64,000 nt of DNA. Source: Phoenix dactylifera (taxonomy: Eukaryota > Streptophyta > Magnoliopsida > Arecales > Arecaceae). This document shows, piece by piece, positions 12,101 through 22,914 of the stretch. The position numbers and the translations under genes were made by a program. The notes below the pieces were generated by a model. That model ran no database searches and had not been told where the DNA came from. It was given only the letters and a program-made list of their open reading frames with translations. The stretch lies in assembly GCF_009389715.1 (NCBI RefSeq), contig NC_052407.1, positions 9,582,475-9,646,474 of the forward strand. The letters are read 5' to 3'. Numbering within the stretch: the first letter of the stretch is position 1; every line of letters begins with the position of its first letter.

Positions 12101-15100
12101 CCATGTTTTGCTATATCATACAATAGTATTCCTTATAATTTTTAAATAAATAATTCATAAGTATTTTCTGTTTATGTTGTAACTAAATACTAGTGTAGAT
12201 ATAATATAGATCCATGTGATTCAAAGAGTAGAATTTAGAATATTTTTTAACATTTCATCAGTATGAATCAGACAATAAAATTTGATCAATCCATTTGGCT
12301 ATCGTTAAGGTGGAGAATTGAACCAAGAATTCTCTTTCTTCACTATTAATCCAATCACCATTCACATTTTTAATTTTTCTTATCAATGAATAATTGTATA
12401 ACTTAGATGTCTCGTATTTTTTGAAAAAGTGATATATGCAAAAAAAAAGAGGTCTTGTCAACCTGAAGCCGCTAAAACACTCCAAACAGCCTTTGATAAT
12501 CATACATATTTATTTTAGATTATAATTATTTTTATATTTTTCAAATTTTTAATATAACTTAGTTATAATCCAGTCTAAGCATTTGACACGATGGTTGGAC
12601 CGACGACCCAACAACCCAGCTCCTCAGTTGGGTCAATCTATAGTCCAAGTTTAATAACTACGATAGTAATTCTTCAATATAGTACTGACTAAGGTCTGCA
12701 ATCTTGGTATTGGGTGTCATACTAGTATGTGACCAGTTAGGAACGATATTGTATAGTATGCGCCTCATACTAAGATAGCTCTCAGCCTCTTTTTTCTCAC
12801 TTTTTATCAAGATATTGCCAGAAACCAGATGGTATAGGCCTGTACGATATGGTAATATATCTCGATTTTAGGCAATACAAGGTGGTTCTGCTTGGTTTAG
12901 ACTGATATGAACCGACTCGTCTCATTACCAAAATGAACATCAATACCATATCAACATAGTACCAATATATTATGGTACGTCCGGTATAGGTCTATATAGG
13001 TCGATTGGGAGACCTTGGTAGTGATACAAAACTAAGATTAAGGTTGAAGAATTGAATCAATAAGCATTCCTTTTAGAAGATAAGGTCATTTTGAAATTGT
13101 TTGCTACTTTGATTAATTTTGGAAAGAATTTCTTCTAAGGTTAAAATATCATGTACCCACCTGAATCAATAAAAGTTGGACACAATAAGCATCCCATACT
13201 AAGCAAAAATTCAACATATTGGATACTCCAAAGATTCACAATGATATAATAGGACACATTTTTCCGATACAAGAATTTTTGCATAAATTAATAATGACAT
13301 GGTTATGCCTTTAATTTTTATATGCATATCAAACAATATGAATCCACTTTTATATGTTTGTTATTTTTATAAATAGGGCTTTATTCAACAGAGTATACTA
13401 TATTAATTACTTAAGACAACATATTCACATCCAACTAACATAATGAAGATAATAAATCTTACAAACTAGTACAGTAATTATGCCTTTGGGTGTAACAGGT
13501 ATCAAGTGCATTATGCATAGGCATGAACATAGGAGGTCATAAGAGAGATAGATTGGTCTTTGCCACCTCGAGCTAACTTGCGCAACCAAAAAATAAAATA
13601 ATAAAATATGCTTCAAATTGGTCTTGTTAGCTGGCTGACCCAAATCTAGATATCTTGGAAATCACGTCTTATACCATGTATATGTTCTTGAAAATTTTCA
13701 TACCTTTTGAATTTTTTAAAATTTAAGCATTAATTTAAATATTATTTTCACAATGTATACAGAATTGACCATGGTTAGCGGATCCGTACCGGGATGGTTC
13801 CGGCAACGAAACCGTGACACCATCGCCGGAGGGGGAGAAGGAAAGAGGGAAAAAGAGAGAGCGAGCGGGGAAGGGAGAGAGAGGGAGAGGGAGGGAGGTC
13901 GGTGGAGGGCGGCGCTCGGGCAGGAGGAGGCCGCAGTCAGGTTCTCTGTTTCGTTCGAAATGGGGTCCAACCGCTAAAATATTTTGTGATTTTTAAGTGA
14001 AGTCGCCAAGTTTAAAATTTCGTGATATTTTAGTGAAGTCGGCAAACGATTTGCTGACTTCACTTAAAAAAAAAGCAAAATTTTTTAGCGATCGGGCCCC
14101 TGTTTCGAACAAAACAGGAGATCCGCTCCGCCTCCTGCCCGGACGCCGGCTTCCATCAGCCCTCCACCGGCCTCCTTCTCTCTCCCCCTTCTCTCTCTCT
14201 CTTTTTCTCTTCCATTTGCCCTCTTTCTTGCCTCCTCTACTGTGTCGGTACAAGCCCGGCCCGGCAGGCATGAGCCTGTACCGACTCGTGCCGCCGGATA
14301 ACCAGTACGGTGCCTGGTACCGGCACAACAGACTGTAGATTAGACTATACAAAATTGAGGATTTCATGCAAATTAAGCATGATCCAGGAGATCCTTGTGC
14401 AGCCTAGATCCAATGAATATAAAAACAGGTTGAATAAAAAAAAAAAGAAAATACGCTTTCCCAGCAGCCCCCGTGAATTCCCCTTTCTTTCTAGTGGTGT
14501 CATGCCCACATCTAATTATCAATTTTGGTCCATAGCTGCCCTATCTGAAAGAGATGTCCAAGATGCACTGTGACTCACAGATCTCCATAAAGCTTATCAT
14601 ACAGAGACTGAAAGCGTAGTCGAGGTCACAGTGAGGAACTGATCACATATGTTGTGGTTATTATGCATTCAGTCCAAATACTGGGGTGTACATTCTTTAC
14701 ATCACCATAAAGACAATTGAGCCAGACGCTAATAATTTCACTAACCTAATAGGTGAACTGAACACTTGATCTGGATTTAGTTTCATTAATCCACTCAAAT
14801 GTTATACAGCACTTGTGAAATCTAGCCTCCAAAGGAGGCAACAGAGTTTTCTGAAAAAATAGAAAATGCAAGGGAAAACATTAAAATAAAAAGTTTTGAT
14901 ACCCATGCAGACCCCTGTTTAGAGAGGGTTTTGGTAGTATTGACAGTTTGACAAGTTTCGGCCAAAATTCCGAAACTAGCCAAAACCCAAAACATCAAAC
15001 AAATTCAGGTTCACTTCTAACAGAAATTAATTCATCTCAGCCAAATCTTAAAACCTCAAAGTGAATAAATCACTAAAGGAGGCATCTTTAAATTGTAATT

Positions 15101-18100
15101 AATAAGCATTGATAATATAGTCACTGTATTCTAAAATTTCTACCGACCTAGTCTATTGTGTCTTCCATTATATAACAGAATGGATCTAGAAATCTTCTCA
15201 AGAAAAATTAAAGAAATATGTGGCTTTCTTGGTTACATTGCTTTACCATACAAAAGCTTTAAAAAGGTCTTTGCATTCATTGACAACTGTATGACTGGCA
15301 TTAGCTTGTCCCACTATCTAAATATTTTAAAAAGAAATGGGAAAGCATGAGTGGCCCCAAACACATGACATGAGCTGGCAAAGATAATTCACCTAAGTTC
15401 ACCTGGATTATTCAGAAAAATTACCATAATCAATGAACTAAATGAATTAAAAAATTAAGGTTGAAATTATATTCATTAGGCTGAAAGAAAATTTTCAGAT
15501 GAGTCCAAAGGAGAAAGAAAAAAGAATGGCTAGGAATGTTAGCCACAATGAAATAAAATGCAAATACATAAATATTTTTGATTCAGAATGGAAAAACAAA
15601 ATACTTCAACACTACAACATATATCTAGCGAAATAATAAAACAAGCAAGAGTTAGAAGTAAGACTTCTCCAATGCGAGGGCTGACGAAATTAAGGTCCTC
15701 TTGCAACCCTTTCACTGCTGGATCATAAGAGTCTACAAACTGAACCAATCTGTTCAACCAAAAAAGAGATGTAAGAAATGGAGGATGACAAAAGCAAACT
15801 ATTGAGGAAAAAGGATGTCACTGTTACCCTATAAGAGTAACATCTTTACTAGGGAGAAATAATGCATCAATTTAGCAGGTTAAGCCATTATTCCATGAGT
15901 TATTAATGAAATTAAAATGAAACATCACTCATTTACCTGTTCCTTTGTACACATTACCATATATCATTACTTATCACGGTTTAACAATATCATAGAGGGA
16001 ACTGGCTTTCCTCTCCAAAGCACCTATCCGTTATTTAATTGGTCAGTATATCAACAAGATCATACTGGGTAAGTGACTTTTCTCTCCATGGCAAGTAACC
16101 TTATTCCTTCAATCCAACATTAGACAATTGCATACAAAAGCAACGAACAGACATTAGTAATCACTAAGCAAAGGGCTGAAAAGGAGAACAAATATTTAAA
16201 ACTAAGTAATTCCAATTACTGCTTTCGTTGCCCGATCTGATGGCTCATCCTCAAAGTCTCCTATGTCCTTGATCATACCAAACTATATTCCATGTACACA
16301 GCAACAGCATGTAATAAAATATTTGTTGAATTAATCCATAAAACCCATCCAGATGTGGTCCACAGTGTCATAACATCGGGGCCTTGAGCTTAAGCCTTGT
16401 GGTTAAAATGTTAGTTGTTTACTTCATCCAGAGGAGAGTCAGCAGACACTACCATACTTTAACTCCCATAACCACTTTGATGCATGAAGAGGTTACATAA
16501 CAAGCTTGATTCGTTGATCCCTATCTCATCTTCTCAAACTTCAAAGGTTTTCCCATCTGATTTGTGTGATTAGGTGAAAGAGAAACCATAGTGGTATCAC
16601 TTGGGTAGTAACATAGCATTCAGATCAAGGTCCACCGTACTGGTACCGGTCGGCGTATCGGTGGCAAGCGGCACCAGTACGGTACTGATCACGTACCGGT
16701 CCTGTTGAATGGCCGAGTTTTGGGGTTTCACATACCGATCTCGTACCGGTCCGTACCGGTCACGTATTGGTTACATACCAGCCCGTACCGGTCCCGTACC
16801 GGTTCTCCAATGATAAGCTCCCGGTACTGAATTCCACGCTGATCCAGTACCGGTTCAGGGCGGTACCGGTACGGCAAACCTTGATTCAGATCATCATACA
16901 CACAAGTGAAGAAGATCCATGGCTTCATGTAAGTTAGCCGACAATGCTAGTCAATGTAGTGGTACCAAAGCTTCAATTTTTGAAGAACGGAGTGGTTATC
17001 TTTCCTTCGCATTTTTTCTTATTATCTTCATTCATTTCTGGAATCATGCCATCCCCAAATCCATCAACAGATGGCTATATTGGAATCCAATATCAGGTTA
17101 TGGTACAGTCATCTATTTATTCCAATGGAAGAGAAAGGATGAAGAAGAAAGAAAATATGATTAACTTTCCAAAGGTTCCGGCCTCCATCATTATAAAGGT
17201 GGATTCTTTTACCAGCAAAGAGTCAGCAACCATGGATTGCCAAAGGTGTTGTAGTTTGGCAACAAGATTACGAACTTCCAACAACTTTATCAGTTATCTT
17301 GGTGGGAGTTCGCAGCTTAGTAGAGTGTCCTTTTACAACAACTCAATAACAGACATCTGGCACTGACTTTTTCAGCTGATCCAACACCTTTAGCTTTTGA
17401 TACTCTGCTTACTTCACTGTGCATATCCTCCAAGGAAGAAGATCCCTTGCGAAAACTTGCACCCTTAGAAACTCCATTTCAGATGGTAATCCAGCATGAA
17501 TCTCAAAGATACATTGCTGCTTTTCTTTCAGCAAGATCATTATTGTAAGGCTGATAGAATTCTAGTTTCCACTTCTGACTTGGTTGACTATGATAATAAT
17601 CTTCTATGAAATTACCCCTTTGTTCCACGGTCATTTACTCCCTCTGCAAATGTTACAGCATTATCATGAGTCTAAGAAAATGTTTTTCAAACCTTGTTCC
17701 AGAATTCTTTTGGAACAAAGAGAAGTAAAACTTCTATTGATATGAGGCTCCATTGAATATAACCAGCTCTCATAATCTTCACTTTCCCAGTCATCATTGG
17801 TTGGATCACCTAATTTCAGTTCTTTAATGGACCTAGTGACATAACCATCTTGCAGTTGCAAATTAACACTCCAGCAGATCATGTTCATTCTAAATAGCTC
17901 TTTCCATCTAACTTATTTGTTGCGAACATCAAGAATGGGCAGTCATTCCAACTGCTTCCCAAAACTCAGGCCACCTTCTGAGAGTCTTCAATCTCAATAC
18001 ATCTAGTATTAAGAATTTAACCAGATCAAAAATATTTCTAGGCAAATAGCAAGCACACCTTAATCTTCAAATCTGATCTGAAACTTCTCTTTGCATGACC

Positions 18101-21100
18101 TAATCTGATAAGATCGGAGTCTATTATTCCCATGATCTTCAGCATAGAAGATTCAAAAGACTCTATTGCATAGCAAAAGGACCCTTTCACCAGTGCTATG
18201 GATCCTATCAACAGATCAAATCAGCACCGCTCTTTTACCAAGTTTTTGTTCTCAATTAGATAATAAATGGGATCACATATCAAATTATGTATATAAAGAG
18301 AAGAAAAAAAGGGAGAGAAGAAGAACGAAAATATGAGTAGAGATGAGAGAAAAAGTGAAGGAAGAAGAAAGAGAAGAATATGAGAAATGACACGTGAAAG
18401 AGAGAGGAGAGATTGATTCAATTTCCATCTCACCACCATTCCTCTATATGATGGTTGGATCACAATGCGAAGACAAAAATTCCCTGATAGATGGCAATAT
18501 ACAATCGCACTAATCACAGGCAGCAATATAAATAAGGTAAAGACAAACAAGGAAACCTAACAACTAAGAAACTCATTCTCTCCACTGAGAATCAGCAATA
18601 TTATAGCTAGGGTGGCTATTTGACCACCCTATCCTAAATCCAGGCTGGCCCAAATATATTCAAAGCCTATCCAAGCCCCTTCTTGGCCTGGCTTCTCAAA
18701 CAGCGCCTAGGCTTGGGATCGGCCCAAGCCTAAAATGACTAGGCCTGAGAGTACCCAAATTCACCACTATGGCCCCTTTTTGGCCCAGCTTATATTTCCA
18801 ATTTGCTAAAAAACATCACCTACTGGTACAATTGGACCAGTTGATAGTCTGTAAACTTGACTGGCATCTCATACTCATAAACCCTAACCATGACAGGAGA
18901 CAACCCTAACCAGCAACCACAAACATAACACATTCAAGAGAGTTTAAGAAGGAAATAAAAGAGATGAAAGAAGTAAAGAGGAAAAAACTATTAAATGTTA
19001 CTTGAACTCGTGCATAAAGAGCCCAACTCAATGGCTCTACATTAGATATAGATAAAGCGACAAAGAGATTGAGAAGATGAGGTGATGAGAGGAATTAATT
19101 AGCATCGGTTTTCCCCCAATAAAATAGTGCTGACGCGGCAGGCCATATACATGCGCCAGTCCACATCAGCGCATAAACTGTTTGTAAGACTTTTTAAGTG
19201 GGTATAGGATTTTCCATATATAAAGCACTTTTATTCAAAAAATTGGCACGAGGTTGTTCCTCAGAAATTGATTTCCTACCGATGATAAAATTACAAGGGC
19301 TATAATTTATTTTCATTTGGAAGCATGGGGACAAATACCCTGAAAAGTCAAAAGTATTCTAGTTTTTCTCATATACATGTCCATTTTATAACCATTTGAT
19401 ATTTAGTTAAAACATTTTAAAGGTACATGATTTTTTTCCCCAACCATATTAGACACTGTAAAATCACAATTAACAATGCAGATTTTCATTTTAAGAGGAA
19501 TATCATTGATTTCCATTGGAAAGCATTTGTTCATGCAGTCCAACTCTTTCTATATATGTAAACATATATATAAAACATTCACAAAAGAATGTTTGAGTTC
19601 ATATTAGCTGTGTTATTCAATAGACCAGCACAAGAATGTTCATCAGAAAATGTTTCATACCGGTGATAAAATTCACAATCTCGGCCGCCTTTTAACATCA
19701 TGTGTAGGATATTGTACATTTGCAGGATCATTTTCCTAGGTATCTGTAAGAAAAGAAGAACTCTTGTATGAGTATATAGAAAAATGGGAAAAGTTATGTT
19801 ACCAGTTCAGCATAATTAATCAGTATAAAATATTTTACAAAACATATAAATAAAGAACTGAATAGAGATTTATACGAGAAATTACCTTGTCAGAGAAAAG
19901 ATTAACACGGACAAATGAACAAAATAGATCCATAAAAGCATGCAGGATCAGAGAATTTTGATGGGGCTACAAAAAGATGAAACTGAGCATGTCAGATATG
20001 ATTGAAATTTATCACTTCCATGATATAAAAACCAAAGTTAAAATTTCCTGACAGGAGAATTGTGAATGGAGATAAGGTAGAAAAATGACTCACCAGCAAT
20101 GTGATAACTGTGCTACTCAAATCCAAAATAAGCCGCAAAGCTTGTTCTCGAAATGCCATTAAATCAAGAAGCAGCTAGGCAGGAGCAGAAAACAAAATAC
20201 ATTTACCATGTCTGGCGAGCTATTTGTTATTGCATAAAGGCTTTAACACTATAATCTGATGAAGTGCATAATATTCATAGTAGTTCTTCATTAAGAACAA
20301 TCAATTACAGGAGATCTGTTAACCTTATCCTACGACACAAGATGCATTATAGGTATACAATCAAAGTGAGCTAAAATTCTAAATTAATCAGTACTTATTC
20401 ATATTATATAGTGTTATTTCAAGAATTTTAGCTTATTCTAAAATTCCTAGAATTTAAGCTGTCCAGTAATGTAGTTTGTGCTATCCCCTTCTCAATCTTT
20501 ATTAATTCGTCCACAGATATTAAGGCTGCTTTGTACCTTTTACAAGGCTCGTGCAATATTATATGTACTGTCCTACATAAGAAGATGAATAAAACAACAT
20601 GCACATATTACTTTTCTTTATATGAGAAATCAAACTTCTACCATATAAAGCTTGCCAGAAAGAAAAGGTAGAAAACTAATACCAAGTCATACATGTTTTC
20701 TTTTTTAGGACTTGAATGACTTATGCAGGCAAAACATTTCCAATGTTATTATATAATAGAAAATGGAAAGAATAGACTATGGCATTTACCTCAGGACCCA
20801 GACCCATGTCAATTACATCAAACCACTTTCTTTCACATTATCAAGTATTTAAACTTGTAGCCAAAGTCGGATGCATTTCAAGCAGAGCACAAGTGGGATA
20901 ACAGAATGAAGAAATAATATGGGTAAAAAAAGTATGCTTGACTTTAATTATTTCTCCTTTTTTTTTGCTGCTGGCAAGCAGAAAAGAAATGATTATGGAT
21001 TCAGCACATACCATGACCCATGGTTCTAGGCTTTGAAAATAAACTTCTGCATTTTCATTTAAAGCATCAAGAGCAGATTTGTCAACCTGAAAGACTGATT

Positions 21101-21572
21101 AGTCAATACAAGAAAAAGATTTTCTTGCTACTAAGGAGAACTCAAACAGTTAAGGGGGATAATATCTTACTCGCTCCAACTGCAATTTGCTAGGATGCTC
21201 CGGAAATTTCTTTGACACAAGTATGCAGATTTTTGGGAAGTTGGGGATTATGCCAGCTTTCCAAAATGAATCTGAAAACATGTGCGAAACCAAATCTGGG
21301 CGGTCCAGGATATTATTTAACCTGTACATTTTAGTCAATAAACCTTCTGCAACTTTTGAAAGCTGAAGCACCCATTCCATGTGCAGAGCTTTTTGGACAT
21401 TTCCAGAAGTTGGAGGTGCTTCGGAACCCACATTCTTCCAGTTCATAGCTGAAGGAGAAGATTCTTCAAGATTCAGGTACTCAGACCATCGCGACATGCT
21501 GTCCCACTCCCTAGATCTTAAAGATCTTGGAGACATGTCTTGGCTAGAAAATAAGTGTCTTGGTTTTGCCAT
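6143..21572 (-). CDS. NAP1: NAP1-type SCAR/WAVE complex subunit (5' part)
   Basis: Nck-associated protein 1 homologue (GNARLED in Arabidopsis), a subunit of the SCAR/WAVE complex that activates ARP2/3 actin nucleation at the plasma membrane and shapes trichomes and pavement cells. Ten minus-strand coding exons join in frame with AG/GT borders: 21171-21572, 21012-21086, 20094-20174, 19886-19966, 19661-19743, 15665-15749, 11229-11354, 10997-11104, 6363-6407, 6143-6285. They give about 409 residues out of roughly 1,400 for the family. Diagnostic pieces in order: [149 protein letters not shown]. The exon at 6143 ends in phase 2 (TG), and later exons lie beyond the left edge. The exon 15665-15749 uses a weak GTCTTA donor. 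Four introns (about 3.9, 4.3, 4.6 kb and the leader intron) host nearly all the repeats in this half. An upstream in-frame start is possible (see the leader exon). Confidence 0.93.
7491..7583 (+). mobile_element. Au-like SINE, 3' part
   Basis: The sequence GGTAAGGCTTTGTACATCGG, then a CCTCCCCAGACCCCATAGTGG segment and GTGCACTGGGATGCCCTTT matches the conserved body and tail of plant Au-type SINEs as I remember them. The tRNA-like head with A and B boxes is not recognisable, so this is a 5'-truncated copy. It lies in the large NAP1 intron between the exons at 10997 and 6407. Confidence 0.6.
7760..8650. repeat. Two-unit tandem duplication, period about 441 bp
   Basis: Two diverged direct copies sit head to tail. 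Landmarks recur about 441 bases apart: CTGTATTTACTCTTTAG at 7829 and 8270, GGCTTCAACCCACTA, GGGTAACCAAAGAAA, TTGATAGTTG followed by a GAGA run, and GGGTGCATGCAAGGTT. The units differ by many substitutions and short indels, so the duplication is not recent. Both units contain a CAAGGTT motif that could be a decayed transposon end. Located inside a NAP1 intron; no coding content seen. Confidence 0.75.
9130..10440. other. Intron sequence without recognisable feature
   Basis: AT-rich sequence of the large NAP1 intron. No exon, transposon terminus or tandem repeat was recognised; short reading frames on both strands show no family resemblance. Confidence 0.4.
10481..10679. mobile_element. CAAGG-family hAT-like MITE, intact copy
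   Basis: A 199-bp element beginning CAAGGTTCGTCGTACTG and ending GACGGCATACCTTG, so the outer five bases are perfect inverted ends (CAAGG/CCTTG, matching the hAT YARNG rule). It is flanked by a perfect 8-bp duplication atcatgag at 10473-10480 and 10680-10687. The interior is rich in GTACC/GGTAC and has no coding capacity. Inserted in a NAP1 intron. Confidence 0.85.
11540..12662. mobile_element. hAT-like non-autonomous element, CATAGTTAT ends
   Basis: The left end CATAGTTATAAAAACCAGAC and the complement of the right end CGTAGTTATTAAACTTGGAC are imperfect inverted repeats; inside both ends are GGTCC/TGGACC-rich segments. Flanking 8-mers are atggtaac (11532-11539) and atagtaat (12663-12670), 6 of 8 identical, fitting an old hAT-type duplication. 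The AT-rich 1.1-kb interior shows no transposase. It lies in the NAP1 intron between the exons at 15665 and 11354. Confidence 0.5.
12690..13017. mobile_element. CAAGG-family MITE, decayed copy
   Basis: The left end TAAGGTCTGCAATC and the complement of the right end CAAGGTCTCCCAATC match over the terminal 14-15 bases apart from a changed first base and one or two differences. Flanking 8-mers gtactgac (12682-12689) and gtagtgat (13018-13025) agree at 6 of 8. The interior contains decayed GGTATAGG/GGTACG units. It sits only 20 bp from the target duplication of the previous element. Confidence 0.5.
13769..14345. mobile_element. Foldback element with long GA/CT arms
   Basis: A large imperfect palindrome. 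The centre is a hairpin, GTGAAGTCGGCAAA (14033-14046), loop CGA, TTTGCTGACTTCAC (14050-14063), 13 of 14 paired. Outward the arms continue as CTAAAATATTTTG against CAAAATTTTTTAG, CTGTTTCGTTCGAAA against TTTCGAACAAAACAG, then a purine-rich left arm (GGAGGGGGAGAAGG, about 13830-13905) against a pyrimidine-rich right arm (about 14150-14235), each ending in GTACCGG-rich sequence. Flanks are tatacagaattga (13756-13768) and tatacaaaattga (14346-14358), 12/13 identical. The reading frames over it are mirror translations of the two arms, not genes. Confidence 0.65.
16626..16883. mobile_element. CAAGG-family hAT-like MITE, intact copy
   Basis: A 258-bp element from CAAGGTCCACCGTACTGG to ACGGCAAACCTTG with a perfect 8-bp duplication attcagat at 16618-16625 and 16884-16891. 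The interior is a loose array of GTACCGGT units, which makes both strands self-complementary. No coding capacity. Located in the NAP1 intron between the exons at 19661 and 15749, next to a Copia gag relic. Confidence 0.85.
16900..17990 (-). pseudogene. Degenerate Copia gag (UBN2-like) relic
   Basis: On the minus strand from about 17960 downward, shifted frames give [42 protein letters not shown] and NRSFTSL, matching the order of a Copia gag_2/UBN2 domain (KLDG.NY..W...V...WE..D....SWLL.SM.P.I..SF). Downstream, near 17520-17420, another frame reads [20 protein letters not shown], the FLAGLN.EFD.VRVQ segment of the same domain. Stops and frameshifts break it. No reverse transcriptase follows and no LTR was identified. 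It lies in a NAP1 intron in the sense of that gene. Confidence 0.5.
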
Positions 21573-22074
21573 CAATTTAAACCTGTAATCATCAGATTGA
21601 TTTATCCTTACATGATTAAAAATTAAGCTAAGACTTGAATGCTCTGAGAAGTATTTCAAAAATGCACTTCGTATAACACAATTTAATACTGAATTGTTAG
21701 TTTTAGATGTAGAATAGTTGTGCTAAAAAGTATCTTATCTTTAAAGTTCCCTCGTGCATGCTCCATAAATAAGCTTGGAATATAAACAATATAATCTGGG
21801 AAATCAGCCACCCCCCTCTCCCCCCTCCCCCCCCCAACACACACACACATAGGGAGATGAACAAGAATACAATTCTGTGCAACTTTTTGCAATTGAACTA
21901 AGTACACATATGCATGTTCATCATTAATTGTTCAAGGGAATTGGATAACCTAGTACTATAATTTAGCTTTGTCGATTCATTATGTAGATATTGGATTAAT
22001 CTGCAATATTTATGGAACCAAAAATTTAATCCCTGAGGAGGATATTGTTTCCAGTCATCATCTATGTTGCTTGA

Positions 22075-22103
<29 letters not shown>
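22075..22103. repeat. (GA)n microsatellite
   Basis: An uninterrupted GA dinucleotide run of about 26 bases followed by AAAG, in the NAP1 leader intron. Confidence 0.9.
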
Positions 22104-22105
<2 letters not shown>

Positions 22106-22914
22106 TGCTAAAATTTTGTCTAGAATAACTTCTAATACAAAAAATTACTGGTGAAATTGCCTTGCAAGCTTCAGAAAAGTTGATGTACCTCCTTTATTGT
22201 AAAGATCTGTAGTATATATTACAAAAAGGCATGTGGAACAAGCTCGGCTTCATGACCTTAAGATTAGTGGCTTCCATGATGGCTTTGGAAACATGATGCA
22301 AGCCTACTAGATTTGGTAATCCATAAGAGACATTGATAAAAATGTATTTTTTCCTCTTTTGCAATTGGAAATACAATAACTTTTCAATTGAGGATCCTGT
22401 TGACTAAGAACTTAAAAGATGCAACTCATTGTGGGAGAGGCACTTCAAATAACATTTTGTGCATTAAATCAAAGACCATTGGGATTAGACAACATTCATT
22501 TTACTGTTAAATTAATTAGCAAATACATATTCAAGTTACTAGCATCAAGTTAATAATATGAAAAGGCTAGGGATAGATTAGCCGATATATGGGTACTCAG
22601 ATAATTTTTTGGTCTGTCCAAGGTGCCAATGTACTCCTGCTATATGGTGTAACTTCTTTTTTTATCTGGATGCCATATGCTCATATCATTTTCAAAATAA
22701 GAAGACCATATGGGTGATAAGAACTGTTTCTGAATACTGCGCCTTGCTGCAAATTTGCAAAAAGACCTTGATAAGTCAAGTTCTTGCAAAGATTTTTTTA
22801 ATATGCTTATTAAGTCTTATATGGATGTGGATTCTAATCATATTATATTAAACGAATTAGCATTCATACGGGTAGAATTGGAGCCCTAACCCTATCACTT
22901 CAAAATCATGATGG

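Noticed and set aside
13753-14367. Several charged or proline/serine-rich reading frames on both strands
   Set aside because: They mirror the GA and CT arms of the foldback element and have no independent support.
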